Assembly (NCBI RefSeq): GCF_013347965.1
Contig: NZ_CP048810.1
Location: forward strand, 4,897,501 to 4,961,500
Reading direction: 5' to 3'
Length of the DNA: 64,000 nucleotides
Source of the DNA: Pseudomonas bijieensis
GTDB taxonomy: Bacteria > Pseudomonadota > Gammaproteobacteria > Pseudomonadales > Pseudomonadaceae
Every line of letters starts with the position of its first letter. Position 1 is the first letter of the stretch. Positions 49,029 through 58,489 of this stretch are shown here, in pieces. The notes under the pieces were generated by a model. The model made no database searches and was not told the origin of the DNA. It saw nothing but the letters and a program-made list of their open reading frames with translations. Made by a program: the position numbers and the translations under genes.

Positions 49029-49188
49029 TGGCCTGTGTGGCTAATTCGTGCACTCAACTTCGGCGCCAGAACTTGCCAGTCTGCGTTGCCATTCCTCGCC
49101 GTAGCGGGCTACGACTCGTCATGGCGCCTTGCCGGGCAAGCCCTGGCACTCGAATTTGAGTACTCGAATTAACCGTACAGGCCACTAG
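49025..49188. mobile_element. MITE-like 164-bp inverted-repeat element
   Basis: The ends CTAGTGGCCTGT (49025-49036) and ACAGGCCACTAG (49177-49188) are perfect inverted copies. Extended to 24 bases they match with three changes. A reading frame of useful length is absent inside. Each end starts with CTAG, which gives a TAG stop to the gene on the left and to the convergent gene on the right. Origin as a non-autonomous transposon is inferred. Confidence 0.6.
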
Positions 49189-50057
49189 TACAACGCCGCG
49201 AACAGCTTGCGACGATAGGTCGTCACCAGCGGATGATCGTTGCCCAGCAGTTCGAACACTTGCAGCAAGGTCTTGTGGGGCAGGCCTTCGCTGTAGCTGC
49301 GGTTACGTACGAACAGCTTGAGCAGCGCATCGAGGGCCGCTTCGTACTGCTGGCGCGCCAGTTGCTGGATCGCCAACTGGTACACCGCTTCGTCGTCCTG
49401 CGGGTCTTTCGCCAGGCGGGCCTTGAGGTCGGCGGCGTCCGGTAGATGCTTGGCCAGGCCGAGGAACTGGATCTGCGCCTTGGCTCCGGCAAGGGCGGCC
49501 TTGTGCTCGTCGCTTTTCACCGCGTCGAGCACGGTCTGGGCTTCGTCCAGCTCGCCGCGCTCGGTCAGGCAGCGGGCATACAGGATCAGGGCCTTGGCGT
49601 TGGTGTTGTCTTCACCCAGCAACACCGTGAGCACGGCTTCGGCATCGGCGAAACGCCCGTCGTCGAACAGCGCCTGGGCCTGTTCGAACGGATCGGCGGC
49701 GGCCGGCGGCGGCATCTGCACATGGGGCTCGAGCATCGCCCGCACCGCCGATTCCGGCTGGGCACCGGCAAAGCCGTCAACCGGCTGGCCATCCTTGAAC
49801 AACACCACCGTGGGCAGGCTGCGAATACCGAAGCGGGCGACGATGTCCTGCTCGATATCGCAGTTGACCTTGGCCAGCAGCAGCTCACCCCGATAGCTCT
49901 CGGCGATGGTTTGCAGCATCGGCATCAGCGCCTTGCACGGCGCACACCACTCGGCCCAGAAATCCACCAGCACCGGTTTGTGGAAAGAGTTGGCGATCAC
50001 CGATTGGTCGAAGTCGGCCGTGGTGGCGTCGAAGATGTAGGGCGTTTCCTGAGTCAT
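49185..50057 (-). CDS. Thioredoxin-like co-chaperone (CnoX/YbbN-like)
   Basis: A 290-residue protein from the ATG at 50057 (MTQETPYIFDATTADFDQSV). Residues 15-115 are a thioredoxin domain with a full CxxC (WCAPCK, Cys38 and Cys41), then TPR-like helices to the end. E. coli CnoX has SxxC, so this version could be redox active. It protects proteins under oxidative stress and passes them to GroEL or DnaK. The stop lies in the MITE end. Confidence 0.9.
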   Translation of the reverse strand: MTQETPYIFDATTADFDQSVIANSFHKPVLVDFWAEWCAPCKALMPMLQTIAESYRGELLLAKVNCDIEQDIVARFGIRSLPTVVLFKDGQPVDGFAGAQPESAVRAMLEPHVQMPPPAAADPFEQAQALFDDGRFADAEAVLTVLLGEDNTNAKALILYARCLTERGELDEAQTVLDAVKSDEHKAALAGAKAQIQFLGLAKHLPDAADLKARLAKDPQDDEAVYQLAIQQLARQQYEAALDALLKLFVRNRSYSEGLPHKTLLQVFELLGNDHPLVTTYRRKLFAALY

Positions 50058-50144
50058 GGGAATCTCGTAGAGCGCTTGAATGGGGCAACTATACGGCTTG
50101 GTGGGGGTGGCTGAAAGCCGGGCTTGTGGTGCCTGATAGGCCGC

Positions 50145-50239
50145 TATCGCGAGCAGGCTCGCTCCCACAGGGGATTTGTTCAGGTCACAGAATTTGCCGG
50201 CACCACAAAACAACTGTGGGAGCGAGCCTGCTCGCGATG
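50145..50239. repeat. REPIN J (GTGGGAGCGAGC family)
   Basis: Inverted pair, complement copy 50145-50170 and direct copy 50215-50239, in the gap between the thioredoxin-like gene and the methyltransferase gene. Confidence 0.88.
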
Positions 50240-50242
50240 CTT

Positions 50243-50902
50243 TTAAAGCTCGCGCCGCGCGTGGTACAGGCTCACATGCCGAAACTCTTCCGGCTCAGCC
50301 AGGTCCGGCAAAGTCATGGCTTCCAGCATTTCGATGCGCCGGTAAAGCGGATGCTGGAAATCCCGCACCCGGGAATCGGCCACCAGGGCCTCGCGGCCAC
50401 GGCTGAGGAACTGATCGAGCAGCGGCAGGTTGGCCCGGTCGTAGAGCACGTCGGCGACCAGGATCAGGTCGAAGCGATCGGCCTCGGCAAAGAAATCCGT
50501 CGAATAACCCAGCTCTACGTCATTGAGCGCGGCATTGGCCTGGCACGCGGCAATCGCCAGTGGGTCCAGGTCGCAGGCCACCACCTCCAGCGCCCCGGCC
50601 TTGACCGCCGCAATGCCCGCCACGCCGGAACCGGCGCCAAAATCCAATACCCGCTTGCCCTCGACCCACTGCGGCTGTTCGGCCAGGTAGCGCGCCATCG
50701 CCAGGCCGCTGGCCCAGCAGAAGCTCCAGTAAGGCGGTTCGTGGAGGATGCGGCGGGTTTCTTCCGGGCTGAAGGCGCGGTCCATGTTGTCGCCGTCGAT
50801 CAGCCACAATTTCAAGTCAGTGTCGGGCAGCGGGCAGGCCACCAGGCGCGCGTCGCCCAGTAACTCGCCCAACGCCCGTTGCAGGTCTTGCGGTGCATTC
50901 AT
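50243..50902 (-). CDS. SAM-dependent methyltransferase
   Basis: A 219-residue class I methyltransferase. Motif I is VLDFGAGSGVAGIAAVKAGA, followed by the acidic loop ACDLDPLAIAACQAN. The layout resembles electron-transfer flavoprotein beta-subunit/protein-lysine methyltransferases (METTL20-like). Substrate unknown. Its ATG overlaps the lipoprotein stop by 4 bases. Confidence 0.85.
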   Translation of the reverse strand: MNAPQDLQRALGELLGDARLVACPLPDTDLKLWLIDGDNMDRAFSPEETRRILHEPPYWSFCWASGLAMARYLAEQPQWVEGKRVLDFGAGSGVAGIAAVKAGALEVVACDLDPLAIAACQANAALNDVELGYSTDFFAEADRFDLILVADVLYDRANLPLLDQFLSRGREALVADSRVRDFQHPLYRRIEMLEAMTLPDLAEPEEFRHVSLYHARREL

Positions 50903-51363
50903 GGCGCTTTGACGAATTGCAGGGTGCCCAACGCCTGGGTGGTCGGTTGGCTGATGCGTTGTTCCGGCAGGTGCAGGATCAATTGGCCGGACTGGCTGGC
51001 ACGGCCGCGCAGTTCCACCCGGGCGCCGACCGGAAAGGCATCGGGGTTGAAACGCAAGCGGAAGGGCAGGGCCTGGTTGGTGCCGATCAGGCTGGAACTG
51101 GCGAGCAGTTGCTGCGGACGGTCCTTGTCATCGATCACCAGCAGCGCCAATTCGACCTCGGCCCCGGCCGGTACGCCTTGCAGGGTGCCGCTCAATTCCC
51201 GCTGATAAGCCGGCAGTGGTCCCAGCTCGGCAGCCTGGCGAGCCTTTTCCTGAGCCTGTTTCGGCGCCGGGGCCGGTGCGGGCGCAGCCGGTTTGGGGGC
51301 ATCGCTGCTGCACGCCATCAGCAGGCTGAAAAAACTGAGCAAAACGAGCGATCGTAGCGGCAT
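50899..51363 (-). CDS. YbaY-family lipoprotein
   Basis: A 154-residue lipoprotein from the ATG at 51363 ([20 protein letters not shown]), lipobox LLMAC so lipidated at the cysteine. A proline/alanine-rich linker is followed by the beta-sandwich YbaY domain ([20 protein letters not shown]). Function in the cell envelope is not known. Coupled to the methyltransferase gene. Divergent from nrdR. Confidence 0.85.
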   Translation of the reverse strand: MPLRSLVLLSFFSLLMACSSDAPKPAAPAPAPAPKQAQEKARQAAELGPLPAYQRELSGTLQGVPAGAEVELALLVIDDKDRPQQLLASSSLIGTNQALPFRLRFNPDAFPVGARVELRGRASQSGQLILHLPEQRISQPTTQALGTLQFVKAP

Positions 51364-51490
51364 GTGTGGCTCCAGCAAGGTAAATTCCATGGATCTGACG
51401 GTAAGCCCGTCTGTATACCGTAAACCCTATGGCTTGTCTTGCCAGTGGGATGCGCTACCATGGCCCTCCCTTTTTTTGTTGCCTGCCACC

Positions 51491-51955
51491 ATGCACTGTC
51501 CCTTCTGCGGTGCCAACGACACCAAGGTCATCGACTCGCGACTGGTCGCCGAGGGCGAACAAGTCCGCCGCCGCCGCGAATGCCTGGCTTGCGGTGAGCG
51601 TTTCACGACGTTCGAGACCGCTGAACTGGTGTTGCCGCGCCTGATCAAAACCGACGGCAGCCGCCAGCCGTTCGACGAAGAAAAACTGCGCGCCGGCATG
51701 CAGCGCGCCCTGGAAAAACGCCCGGTGAGCGTCGAGCGCCTGGAAGCGGCGCTGGTGCACATCAAGCACAAGCTGCGGGCCACTGGCGAGCGCGAGGTCA
51801 AGTCCCTGGTGGTCGGTGAGCTGGTGATGGCCGAGCTGCAGAAGCTCGATGAAGTCGCCTACATCCGTTTCGCCTCGGTGTACCGGCGCTTCCAGGACCT
51901 GAACGAGTTCCGCGAAGAAATCGACCGCCTGGCCCGCGAACCGGTGAAAGAATGA
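51491..51955 (+). CDS. nrdR: Transcriptional repressor NrdR
   Basis: A 154-residue repressor of ribonucleotide reductase genes, from the ATG at 51491 ([20 protein letters not shown]). The zinc ribbon is complete (Cys3, Cys6, Cys31, Cys34), followed by the ATP-cone domain ([20 protein letters not shown]). The last 4 bases overlap ribD, as usual for the nrdR-ribD pair. Confidence 0.96.
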   Translation: MHCPFCGANDTKVIDSRLVAEGEQVRRRRECLACGERFTTFETAELVLPRLIKTDGSRQPFDEEKLRAGMQRALEKRPVSVERLEAALVHIKHKLRATGEREVKSLVVGELVMAELQKLDEVAYIRFASVYRRFQDLNEFREEIDRLAREPVKE

Positions 51956-53085
51956 CCGTTCCGGCGCAGCAGGCCGTCCTCGACGCCCACTACATGGCCC
52001 GTGCCCTGGAGTTGGCGCGGCGCGGTCACTACACCACCCACCCCAATCCCCGGGTCGGTTGCGTGATCGTGCGCGACGGGCAGATTGTCGGCGAAGGCTG
52101 GCACATCCGCGCTGGCGAGCCCCATGCCGAAGTCCACGCCCTGCGCGCTGCCGCTGAACAGGCCCGGGGCGCCACGGCCTACGTGACCCTCGAACCGTGC
52201 AGCCATCACGGTCGTACGCCGCCGTGTGCCGACGCGCTGGTCAATGCCGGCGTGGCACGGGTGGTGGCAGCGATGCAGGACCCCAACCCGGAAGTGGCCG
52301 GGCGAGGCCTGCAACGGCTGGCCCAGGCCGGTATCGCTACTGAAAGCGGCGTACTGGAAGGCGAGGCGCGCAAGCTCAATGAAGGTTTCCTCAAGCGCAT
52401 GGAACACGGCCTGCCGTTCGTGCGGGTCAAGCTTGCCATGAGCCTCGATGGCCGCACGGCCATGGAAAGCGGCGAAAGCCAGTGGATCACCGGTCCGGCC
52501 GCACGTTCGGCGGTACAACGCCTGCGCGCCCAGGCCAGTGTGGTGCTGACCGGCGCCGATACGGTGCTGGCGGACAATGCCCGGCTGACCGTGCGCGCCG
52601 ATGAACTCGGGCTGGACCCGGAGCAGACCGCGTTGGCCATGAGCCGTCCGCCGCTGCGGGTGCTGGTGGACGGTCGTTTGCGGGTGCCGCTCGACGCAGC
52701 GTTCTTCAAGGCCGGCCCGGCGCTGGTCGCTACCTGCATGGCGGTGGAAGAACAGTACGCCAACGGCCCCGAATGCATGATCGTGGCGGGCGAGGACGGA
52801 CAGGTCGATCTGCGTCGGCTGCTGGTGGAGCTGGCGGGGCGGGGCGTCAACGAGGTGTTGGTGGAGGCCGGTCCGCGTCTGGCGGGGGCTTTCGCACGGC
52901 AAGGCTTGGTGGACGAATTCCAGATTTTCATCGCCGGCAAGTTCCTCGGGTCTTCGGCTCGGCCGCTGTTGGACTGGCCGCTGGCGCAGATGAAAGATGC
53001 CCCGGAACTGAAAATCACTGAAATCCGCGCCGTGGGCGATGACTGGCGAGTCACCGCCGTCCCCGTTCCCCAGGCGAGCGTATAA
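51952..53085 (+). CDS. ribD: Bifunctional riboflavin biosynthesis deaminase/reductase RibD
   Basis: A 377-residue enzyme. The N-terminal deaminase domain has zinc ligands His58 (EPHAEVHAL), Cys83 ([12 protein letters not shown]) and Cys92. The C-terminal domain is the NADPH-dependent reductase ([20 protein letters not shown]). It converts the GTP-cyclohydrolase product to 5-amino-6-ribitylamino-uracil phosphate. The ATG overlaps nrdR's stop. Confidence 0.96.
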   Translation: MTVPAQQAVLDAHYMARALELARRGHYTTHPNPRVGCVIVRDGQIVGEGWHIRAGEPHAEVHALRAAAEQARGATAYVTLEPCSHHGRTPPCADALVNAGVARVVAAMQDPNPEVAGRGLQRLAQAGIATESGVLEGEARKLNEGFLKRMEHGLPFVRVKLAMSLDGRTAMESGESQWITGPAARSAVQRLRAQASVVLTGADTVLADNARLTVRADELGLDPEQTALAMSRPPLRVLVDGRLRVPLDAAFFKAGPALVATCMAVEEQYANGPECMIVAGEDGQVDLRRLLVELAGRGVNEVLVEAGPRLAGAFARQGLVDEFQIFIAGKFLGSSARPLLDWPLAQMKDAPELKITEIRAVGDDWRVTAVPVPQASV

Positions 53086-53131
53086 TTCCCGGCTTTCGCC
53101 CAAGCGGCGGCCCGTTCTCGAGGAGGACTCC

Positions 53132-53794
53132 ATGTTTACCGGCATCATCGAATCCATCGGCAGCATCCGCGCACTGACCCCCAAGGGCGGCGATGTGCGG
53201 GTCTACGTCGAAACCGGCAAGCTCGACCTGAGCGACGTCAAGTTGGGCGACAGCATTGCGGTCAACGGCGTGTGCCTGACCGCCGTCGAGTTGCCGGGCA
53301 ACGGTTTCCTGGCGGATGTCAGCCGCGAAACCCTCGACTGCACCGCCATGAACGACCTCAAGAGTGGTAGCCCGGTCAACCTGGAAAAAGCCCTGACGCC
53401 GACCACCCGCTTGGGCGGCCACTTGGTCAGCGGCCACGTCGATGGCGTCGGCGAAGTGGTTTCGCGCACCGATAACGCCCGCGCCGTGGAGTTTCGCATC
53501 CGCGCGCCCAAGGAACTGGCCAAGTACATCGCCCACAAAGGCTCGATCACCGTCGACGGCACCAGCCTGACGGTCAATGCGGTGGATGGCGCCGAGTTCC
53601 TGCTGACGATCATTCCCCATACCCTGAGCGAAACCATCATGGCTTCGTACCGGCCGGGGCGCCGGGTCAACCTGGAAGTCGACTTGCTGGCCCGGTACCT
53701 GGAGCGCCTGCTGTTGGGCGAAAAGGCCGCAGAGCCTGCAGCCGGTAATATCACTGAAAGCTTTCTGGCCGCCAACGGCTACCTCAAATCCTGA
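53132..53794 (+). CDS. ribC: Riboflavin synthase alpha chain
   Basis: A 220-residue protein from the ATG at 53132 with AGGAGG 5 bases before (MFTGIIESIGSIRALTPKGG). The two lumazine-binding repeats are seen (MFTGIIE ... and GGHLVSGHVDGVGEVVSRTD). It dismutates two 6,7-dimethyl-8-ribityllumazine molecules to riboflavin. Also named ribE in some genomes. TATAAT at 53082-53087 may be a -10, but the -35 is not clear. Confidence 0.95.
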   Translation: MFTGIIESIGSIRALTPKGGDVRVYVETGKLDLSDVKLGDSIAVNGVCLTAVELPGNGFLADVSRETLDCTAMNDLKSGSPVNLEKALTPTTRLGGHLVSGHVDGVGEVVSRTDNARAVEFRIRAPKELAKYIAHKGSITVDGTSLTVNAVDGAEFLLTIIPHTLSETIMASYRPGRRVNLEVDLLARYLERLLLGEKAAEPAAGNITESFLAANGYLKS

Positions 53795-53810
53795 CCCAAG
53801 GGGGTGCCGC

Positions 53811-54902
53811 GTGGCGCTCAATAGCATCGAAGAACTGGTTGAAGACATCCGCCAAGGCAAGATGGTCATCCTCATGGATGACGAAGACCGCGAGAACGAA
53901 GGCGACCTGATCATGGCCGCCGAGTGCTGCAAGGCCGAACACATCAACTTCATGGCCAAGCATGCCCGCGGGTTGATCTGCATGCCGATGACCCGCGAGC
54001 GCTGCGAGCTGCTGAAGTTGCCGCTGATGGCGCCGCGCAACGGCTCGGGCTTCGGCACCAAGTTCACCGTGTCCATCGAGGCCGCCGAAGGCGTGACCAC
54101 CGGGATCTCCGCCGCTGACCGCGCGCGCACCGTGCAGGCCGCTGCCGCCCGGGACGCCAAGGCCGAAGACATCGTCAGCCCCGGCCACATCTTCCCGCTG
54201 ATGGCCCAGGCCGGCGGCACCCTGGCCCGCGCCGGCCACACCGAAGCCGCGTGCGACCTGGCGCGCATGGCCGGTTTCGAGCCCAGCGGTGTGATCTGCG
54301 AAGTGATGAACGACGACGGCACCATGTCCCGTCGCGCGGAGCTGGAAACCTTTGCCGCCGAACACAATATCAAGATCGGTACCATCGCCGACCTGATCCA
54401 CTACCGGATGATCCACGAACGTACCGTTCAGCGGATTGCCGAACAGCCCCTGGACAGCGAACTGGGCCAGTTCAACCTGGTGACCTACCGCGACTCGGTG
54501 GAAGGCGACGTGCACATGGCGCTGACCCTGGGCACCGTGTGTGCCGAAGAACCGACCCTGGTGCGCGTGCACAACATGGACCCACTGCGCGACCTGCTGA
54601 TGGTCAAGCAACCCGGCCGCTGGAGCCTGCGGGCCGCCATGGCCGCGGTGGCCGAGGCCGGCAGTGGCGTGGTATTGCTGCTCGGACACCCGCTCGATGG
54701 CGACGTGCTGCTGGCGCACATCCGTGAAACCGGCGACCAGGCAGCGGTGAAAAAACCGACCACCTACAGCATCGTCGGTGCCGGTTCGCAGATCCTTCGT
54801 GACCTGGGCGTGCGTAAAATGCGCCTGATGAGCGCACCGATGAAATTTAATGCGATATCCGGTTTCGATCTGGAAGTTGTAGAATACGTGCCCTCCGAAT
54901 AA
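53811..54902 (+). CDS. ribBA: 3,4-dihydroxy-2-butanone 4-phosphate synthase with degenerate GTP cyclohydrolase II domain
   Basis: A 363-residue protein with GTG start at 53811 and GGGGG upstream. The first 200 residues are a complete RibB domain (DDEDRENEGDLIMAAECC, HTEAACDLARMAG) making the four-carbon unit of riboflavin. The C-terminal domain is cyclohydrolase II-like, but the CxxxxxxxxxxCxC zinc site is missing, so it should not act on GTP. A full ribA gene is at 58490. This hybrid form is common in pseudomonads. Confidence 0.93.
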   Translation: MALNSIEELVEDIRQGKMVILMDDEDRENEGDLIMAAECCKAEHINFMAKHARGLICMPMTRERCELLKLPLMAPRNGSGFGTKFTVSIEAAEGVTTGISAADRARTVQAAAARDAKAEDIVSPGHIFPLMAQAGGTLARAGHTEAACDLARMAGFEPSGVICEVMNDDGTMSRRAELETFAAEHNIKIGTIADLIHYRMIHERTVQRIAEQPLDSELGQFNLVTYRDSVEGDVHMALTLGTVCAEEPTLVRVHNMDPLRDLLMVKQPGRWSLRAAMAAVAEAGSGVVLLLGHPLDGDVLLAHIRETGDQAAVKKPTTYSIVGAGSQILRDLGVRKMRLMSAPMKFNAISGFDLEVVEYVPSE

Positions 54903-54952
54903 TAGCCCGGAGATTTCGGCATTGTTGTTCACTTAAGGCTTGTTAGATTCAT

Positions 54953-55043
54953 TGTGGCGAGGGAGCTTGCTCCCGCTTGGGTGCGAAGCACCCACAACAG
55001 GGCCGCTGCGCAGCCCGGCGGGAGCAAGCTCCCTCGCCACAAA
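54953..55043. repeat. REPIN K (GTGGCGAGGGAGCTTG family)
   Basis: Inverted pair GTGGCGAGGGAGCTTGCTCC (54955 onward) and its complement ending 55042, in the 248-base gap between ribBA and ribH. Confidence 0.88.
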
Positions 55044-55106
55044 AGCTTGAAAGTGAACGACATGGCGGGATTTGCGATGCTGTATTCGTGGCTAATATCA
55101 CTGAAG

Positions 55107-55127
55107 GAGCGCGTATAGAACGCGCTC
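55107..55127 (+). promoter_or_regulatory. 8-bp hairpin in the ribH leader
   Basis: GAGCGCGT (55107-55114) and ACGCGCTC (55120-55127) with loop ATAGA, 24 bases before the ribH ATG. There is no U-tract, so it is a leader or processing hairpin. No FMN riboswitch consensus is visible. Confidence 0.4.
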
Positions 55128-55150
55128 TGGCTCTTTAAGAGATCTGACGA

Positions 55151-55627
55151 ATGACCCTGAAGACCATCGAAGGTACCTTCATCGCCCCTAAAGGCCGCTA
55201 CGCTCTGGTAGTGGGCCGCTTCAACAGTTTCGTGGTCGAGAGCCTGGTTGGCGGTGCGGTCGATGCCCTGGTTCGCCATGGCGTGAGCGAAAGCGACATC
55301 ACCATCATCCGTGCCCCTGGCGCCTTCGAGATTCCGCTGGTTGCGCAGAAAGTCGCTCAAAAGGGCGAATATGCGGCAATCATCGCCCTGGGCGCGGTCA
55401 TTCGTGGCGGTACTCCGCACTTCGAATACGTGGCCGGCGAATGCACCAAGGGCCTGGCCCAGGTGTCCATGGAGTTCGGCGTGCCAGTCGCCTTCGGCGT
55501 TCTGACCGTTGATTCCATCGAGCAAGCCATCGAACGTTCCGGCACCAAGGCCGGTAACAAAGGTGCCGAAGCTGCCTTGTCCGCCCTGGAAATGGTCAGC
55601 CTGCTGGCGCAGTTGGAGGCCAAGTGA
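55151..55627 (+). CDS. ribH: 6,7-dimethyl-8-ribityllumazine synthase
   Basis: A 158-residue subunit beginning [20 protein letters not shown]. Conserved active-site motifs are [13 protein letters not shown] and [20 protein letters not shown], the latter with the catalytic histidine. It joins the RibD-derived uracil to the RibB product. The TGA overlaps the nusB GTG start (GTGA). Confidence 0.96.
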   Translation: MTLKTIEGTFIAPKGRYALVVGRFNSFVVESLVGGAVDALVRHGVSESDITIIRAPGAFEIPLVAQKVAQKGEYAAIIALGAVIRGGTPHFEYVAGECTKGLAQVSMEFGVPVAFGVLTVDSIEQAIERSGTKAGNKGAEAALSALEMVSLLAQLEAK

Positions 55628-56124
55628 TTAGCGACGAAAGCGATCGTTTCAACCCGCGCGATCCCAAGCCAGCCGATGCCGGCAAGCCGTCGAAAAGCGC
55701 CAAGCGTCGCGAAGCCCGTCAGCTCGCGACCCAGGCGCTGTATCAATGGCACATGGCCAAGCAATCGCTGAACGAGATCGAAGCGCAGTTTCGGGTCGAT
55801 AACGATTTCAGTGATGTCGACGGTGCTTACTTCCGCGAGATCCTGCACGGGGTCCCGCAGTTCAAGACCGAAATCGACACCGCGCTCACGCCATGCCTGG
55901 ACCTGACCATCGAAGAGCTGGACCCGGTCGAACTGGCGGTCCTGCGCCTGTCCACCTGGGAACTGCTCAAGCGCGTCGACGTCCCGTACCGCGTGGTGAT
56001 CAACGAAGGGATCGAGTTGGCGAAAGTCTTCGGTTCCACCGATGGCCACAAGTTCGTCAACGGTGTGCTCGACAAACTCGCCCCGCGTCTGCGTGAAGCT
56101 GAAGTGAAGGCGTTCAAGCGCTGA
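55624..56124 (+). CDS. nusB: Transcription antitermination factor NusB
   Basis: A 166-residue protein with a GTG start at 55624 overlapping ribH ([20 protein letters not shown]). Family motifs include [20 protein letters not shown] and [14 protein letters not shown]. NusB binds boxA RNA with S10 in rRNA antitermination. A RibH-NusB pair in one unit is typical of gamma-proteobacteria. Confidence 0.95.
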   Translation: MISDESDRFNPRDPKPADAGKPSKSAKRREARQLATQALYQWHMAKQSLNEIEAQFRVDNDFSDVDGAYFREILHGVPQFKTEIDTALTPCLDLTIEELDPVELAVLRLSTWELLKRVDVPYRVVINEGIELAKVFGSTDGHKFVNGVLDKLAPRLREAEVKAFKR

Positions 56125-56144
56125 TTGGCGCTTGCAGCGACGCT

Positions 56145-57110
56145 ATGGGCGAATTTGAGCTGATCCGTAATTACTTCGCCGCCGCGCCCTGCGCGCAAGG
56201 CGGCGAGGGCGTTGCGCTGGGGATCGGCGACGACTGCGCCTTGCTGGCCGTTCCTCCCGGGGAACAGCTGGCGGTGTCCACCGACACACTCGTGGCCGGC
56301 GTGCATTTCCCAGACCCGTGCGACCCGTTCCTGCTCGGCCAGCGCTCGCTGGCCGTGGCGGTCAGCGACCTGGCGGCCATGGGCGCCACGCCTGTGGCCT
56401 TTACCCTTGCCTTGACCCTGCCGACGGTGACTGCCGATTGGCTGCAAGCCTATGCCCGCGGTTTGAACCAGATGGCCCGGGCCTGTGGCGTGGCGCTGGT
56501 GGGCGGAGATACCACGCGTGGACCACTGAGCCTGACCATGACCGTGTTCGGTCGCGTGCCGTCCGGCCAGGCCTTGACCCGTAGCGGCGCGCAGCCTGGC
56601 GATTGGCTGTGTGTTGGCGGTGAGCTGGGCAATGCCGCCGGTGCATTGCCGCTGGTACTCGGCCAGCGTAGCGCCGAACCTGTCGTCGCCGAGCCACTGC
56701 TGGCCCATTACTGGTCACCATGTCCGCAGATCGACCTGGGCCTGGCGCTACGTGGCAAGGCCAGCGCGGCGATGGATATTTCCGACGGCCTGCTGGCCGA
56801 TTGCGGGCATATCGCCCTGGCGTCCGGGGTGGCCTTACAGGTTGAACGCGATCGACTGCCGCTGTCCAACGCTCTAGTAGCCTTTCTGGGCCGCACGGAT
56901 GCCGCCCGCGCGGCCCTGAGCGGCGGTGATGACTACGTGCTGCTGTTCACCGTGGCACCGGGCCGATTGGCGGCATTACAGGCCGAAGGCTGGCCGATCC
57001 ACGTGATCGGTCGCGTACAGGCCGGGCAAGGCGTCACGCTGGTCGACAACACCGGGCAGGACATCACCCCGCAAATCCGCGGCTATCAACATTTTCGGGA
57101 GACACCGTGA
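56145..57110 (+). CDS. thiL: Thiamine-monophosphate kinase
   Basis: A 321-residue kinase beginning MGEFELIRNYFAAAPCAQGG. Magnesium/ATP motifs are GIGDDCALL, STDTLVAGVHF and MDISDGLLADCGHIA. It phosphorylates thiamine monophosphate to the cofactor diphosphate. It ends inside the pgpA start (4-base overlap). Confidence 0.95.
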   Translation: MGEFELIRNYFAAAPCAQGGEGVALGIGDDCALLAVPPGEQLAVSTDTLVAGVHFPDPCDPFLLGQRSLAVAVSDLAAMGATPVAFTLALTLPTVTADWLQAYARGLNQMARACGVALVGGDTTRGPLSLTMTVFGRVPSGQALTRSGAQPGDWLCVGGELGNAAGALPLVLGQRSAEPVVAEPLLAHYWSPCPQIDLGLALRGKASAAMDISDGLLADCGHIALASGVALQVERDRLPLSNALVAFLGRTDAARAALSGGDDYVLLFTVAPGRLAALQAEGWPIHVIGRVQAGQGVTLVDNTGQDITPQIRGYQHFRETP

Positions 57111-57610
57111 CAGATCATCCCAACCAGGTCCCGGCGGAGTTCGTTCCGCCTTCGGTCTGGCGCAATCCCTGGCATTTCCTGGCATTTGGCTTCGGTTCGG
57201 GTACTTTGCCTAAAGCCCCTGGCACCTGGGGCTCGCTGGTTGCGCTACCCTTCATACCGTTGTGGCAGATGTTGCCGGATTGGGGCTATTGGCTGATGCT
57301 GGGCATCACCATGCTGTTTGGCTTCTGGCTGTGTGGCAAAGTGGCGGACGATTTGCGGGTGCACGACCATGAAGGCATCGTCTGGGACGAAATGGTCGGC
57401 ATGTGGATCACCTTGTGGCTGGTACCAGAAGGCTGGTACTGGTTGCTGACGGGTTTTCTGGTGTTCCGTTTCTTCGATATTCTCAAGCCGTGGCCCATTC
57501 GCTGGATCGACCGGCATGTGCACGGCGGTGTCGGTATCATGCTCGATGATGTGTTGGCCGGGGTTTTCGCCTGGCTGGCAATGCAAGGATTGGTGTGGTG
57601 TTTCACCTGA
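57107..57610 (+). CDS. pgpA: Phosphatidylglycerophosphatase A
   Basis: A 167-residue membrane enzyme with a GTG start at 57107. Signatures are GSGTLPKAPGTWGSLVALPF and HDHEGIVWDEMVGMWITLWL; about four hydrophobic segments follow. It removes the phosphate from phosphatidylglycerophosphate, last step of phosphatidylglycerol synthesis. Confidence 0.94.
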   Translation: MTDHPNQVPAEFVPPSVWRNPWHFLAFGFGSGTLPKAPGTWGSLVALPFIPLWQMLPDWGYWLMLGITMLFGFWLCGKVADDLRVHDHEGIVWDEMVGMWITLWLVPEGWYWLLTGFLVFRFFDILKPWPIRWIDRHVHGGVGIMLDDVLAGVFAWLAMQGLVWCFT

Positions 57611-57621
57611 AGGAGCTGGGC

Positions 57622-58380
57622 ATGGGCGTAAGTCGCGCACTGTTGCTGTTGCTGTGTCTGGGAGCCTGTGTGGGGGTTGGGGTTGCCGAGTCGGCGTCGC
57701 TTCCCGACAAGGTCCGCGCAGCCAGCGAGGAGTGGGCCGATTACACCCAGGCCGACGGCCAGGGCATGGGCTGGGACATCTTGCGCGCGGTGTTCGAGCC
57801 AGAAGGCGTCAAGCTGGAGATCCGCAGCGTGCCCTACACTCGCTCGATCGGGTTGGTGCAGCGTGGTGAGGTCGACGTGCAGGTCGGCGCCTATCGGGAT
57901 GAGTCCGAAGGCGTGCTTTATCCCAAGTGGCACTACGACGTCGATCACATCTATGCCCTGGGGCTGGCGTCCAAGCCAACGCCGACCCTGGCGACGATTG
58001 GTAACTATCGACTGGTATGGATGCGCGGCTACGAATACAACAACTACCTGCCCAACATCCGCCGTTTCAACGAAATCCACCGGGCGGTGGGGATCTTGCC
58101 CATGCTGATTCATGAACGAGCGGATTTCTACATCGATGCATCGATGGAAATCGAAGAAGTGCTCGCCAAGGCCGACGATCCCAAGCAGTTCAAACTCTCA
58201 CCGCTGATCAATTTGCCGCTGTACCTGGGCTTTGCCAACACCGCAAACGGAAAGGCGCTGCTTGATCTGTTCGACCGGCGCATGGAGGTACTGGTGAAAA
58301 CTGGCCAGCTCAAACCGATTTTCGAACGTTGGAAGCAACCCTATCCTTTCGACGAGAATGGCAAGCCACCGAAGCCGTAA
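57622..58380 (+). CDS. Periplasmic substrate-binding protein (SBP family 3-like)
   Basis: A 252-residue protein from the ATG at 57622 with AAGGAG 8 bases ahead, starting MGVSRALLLLLCLGACVGVG, a signal peptide whose cysteine is not a clear lipobox. The rest resembles amino-acid-binding proteins (GMGWDILRAVFEPEGVKLEI, VDVQVGAYRDESEG). No permease or ATPase neighbours are present, so it may serve as a sensor or orphan binding protein. Confidence 0.82.
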   Translation: MGVSRALLLLLCLGACVGVGVAESASLPDKVRAASEEWADYTQADGQGMGWDILRAVFEPEGVKLEIRSVPYTRSIGLVQRGEVDVQVGAYRDESEGVLYPKWHYDVDHIYALGLASKPTPTLATIGNYRLVWMRGYEYNNYLPNIRRFNEIHRAVGILPMLIHERADFYIDASMEIEEVLAKADDPKQFKLSPLINLPLYLGFANTANGKALLDLFDRRMEVLVKTGQLKPIFERWKQPYPFDENGKPPKP

Positions 58381-58489
58381 TCAAACTTTTCGATGGTTAT
58401 GGCCGACAATTCAGCCTAAGCGTCGGTCGGGACGTGCTGTTACAATGCCCGCCTCTGCGAAACTCCAGTACTAGATCAGGAGCACACCG

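Noticed and set aside
53086..53131. FMN riboswitch before ribC
   Set aside because: The 46-base gap is too short for the conserved structure; the other rib leaders show no match by eye.
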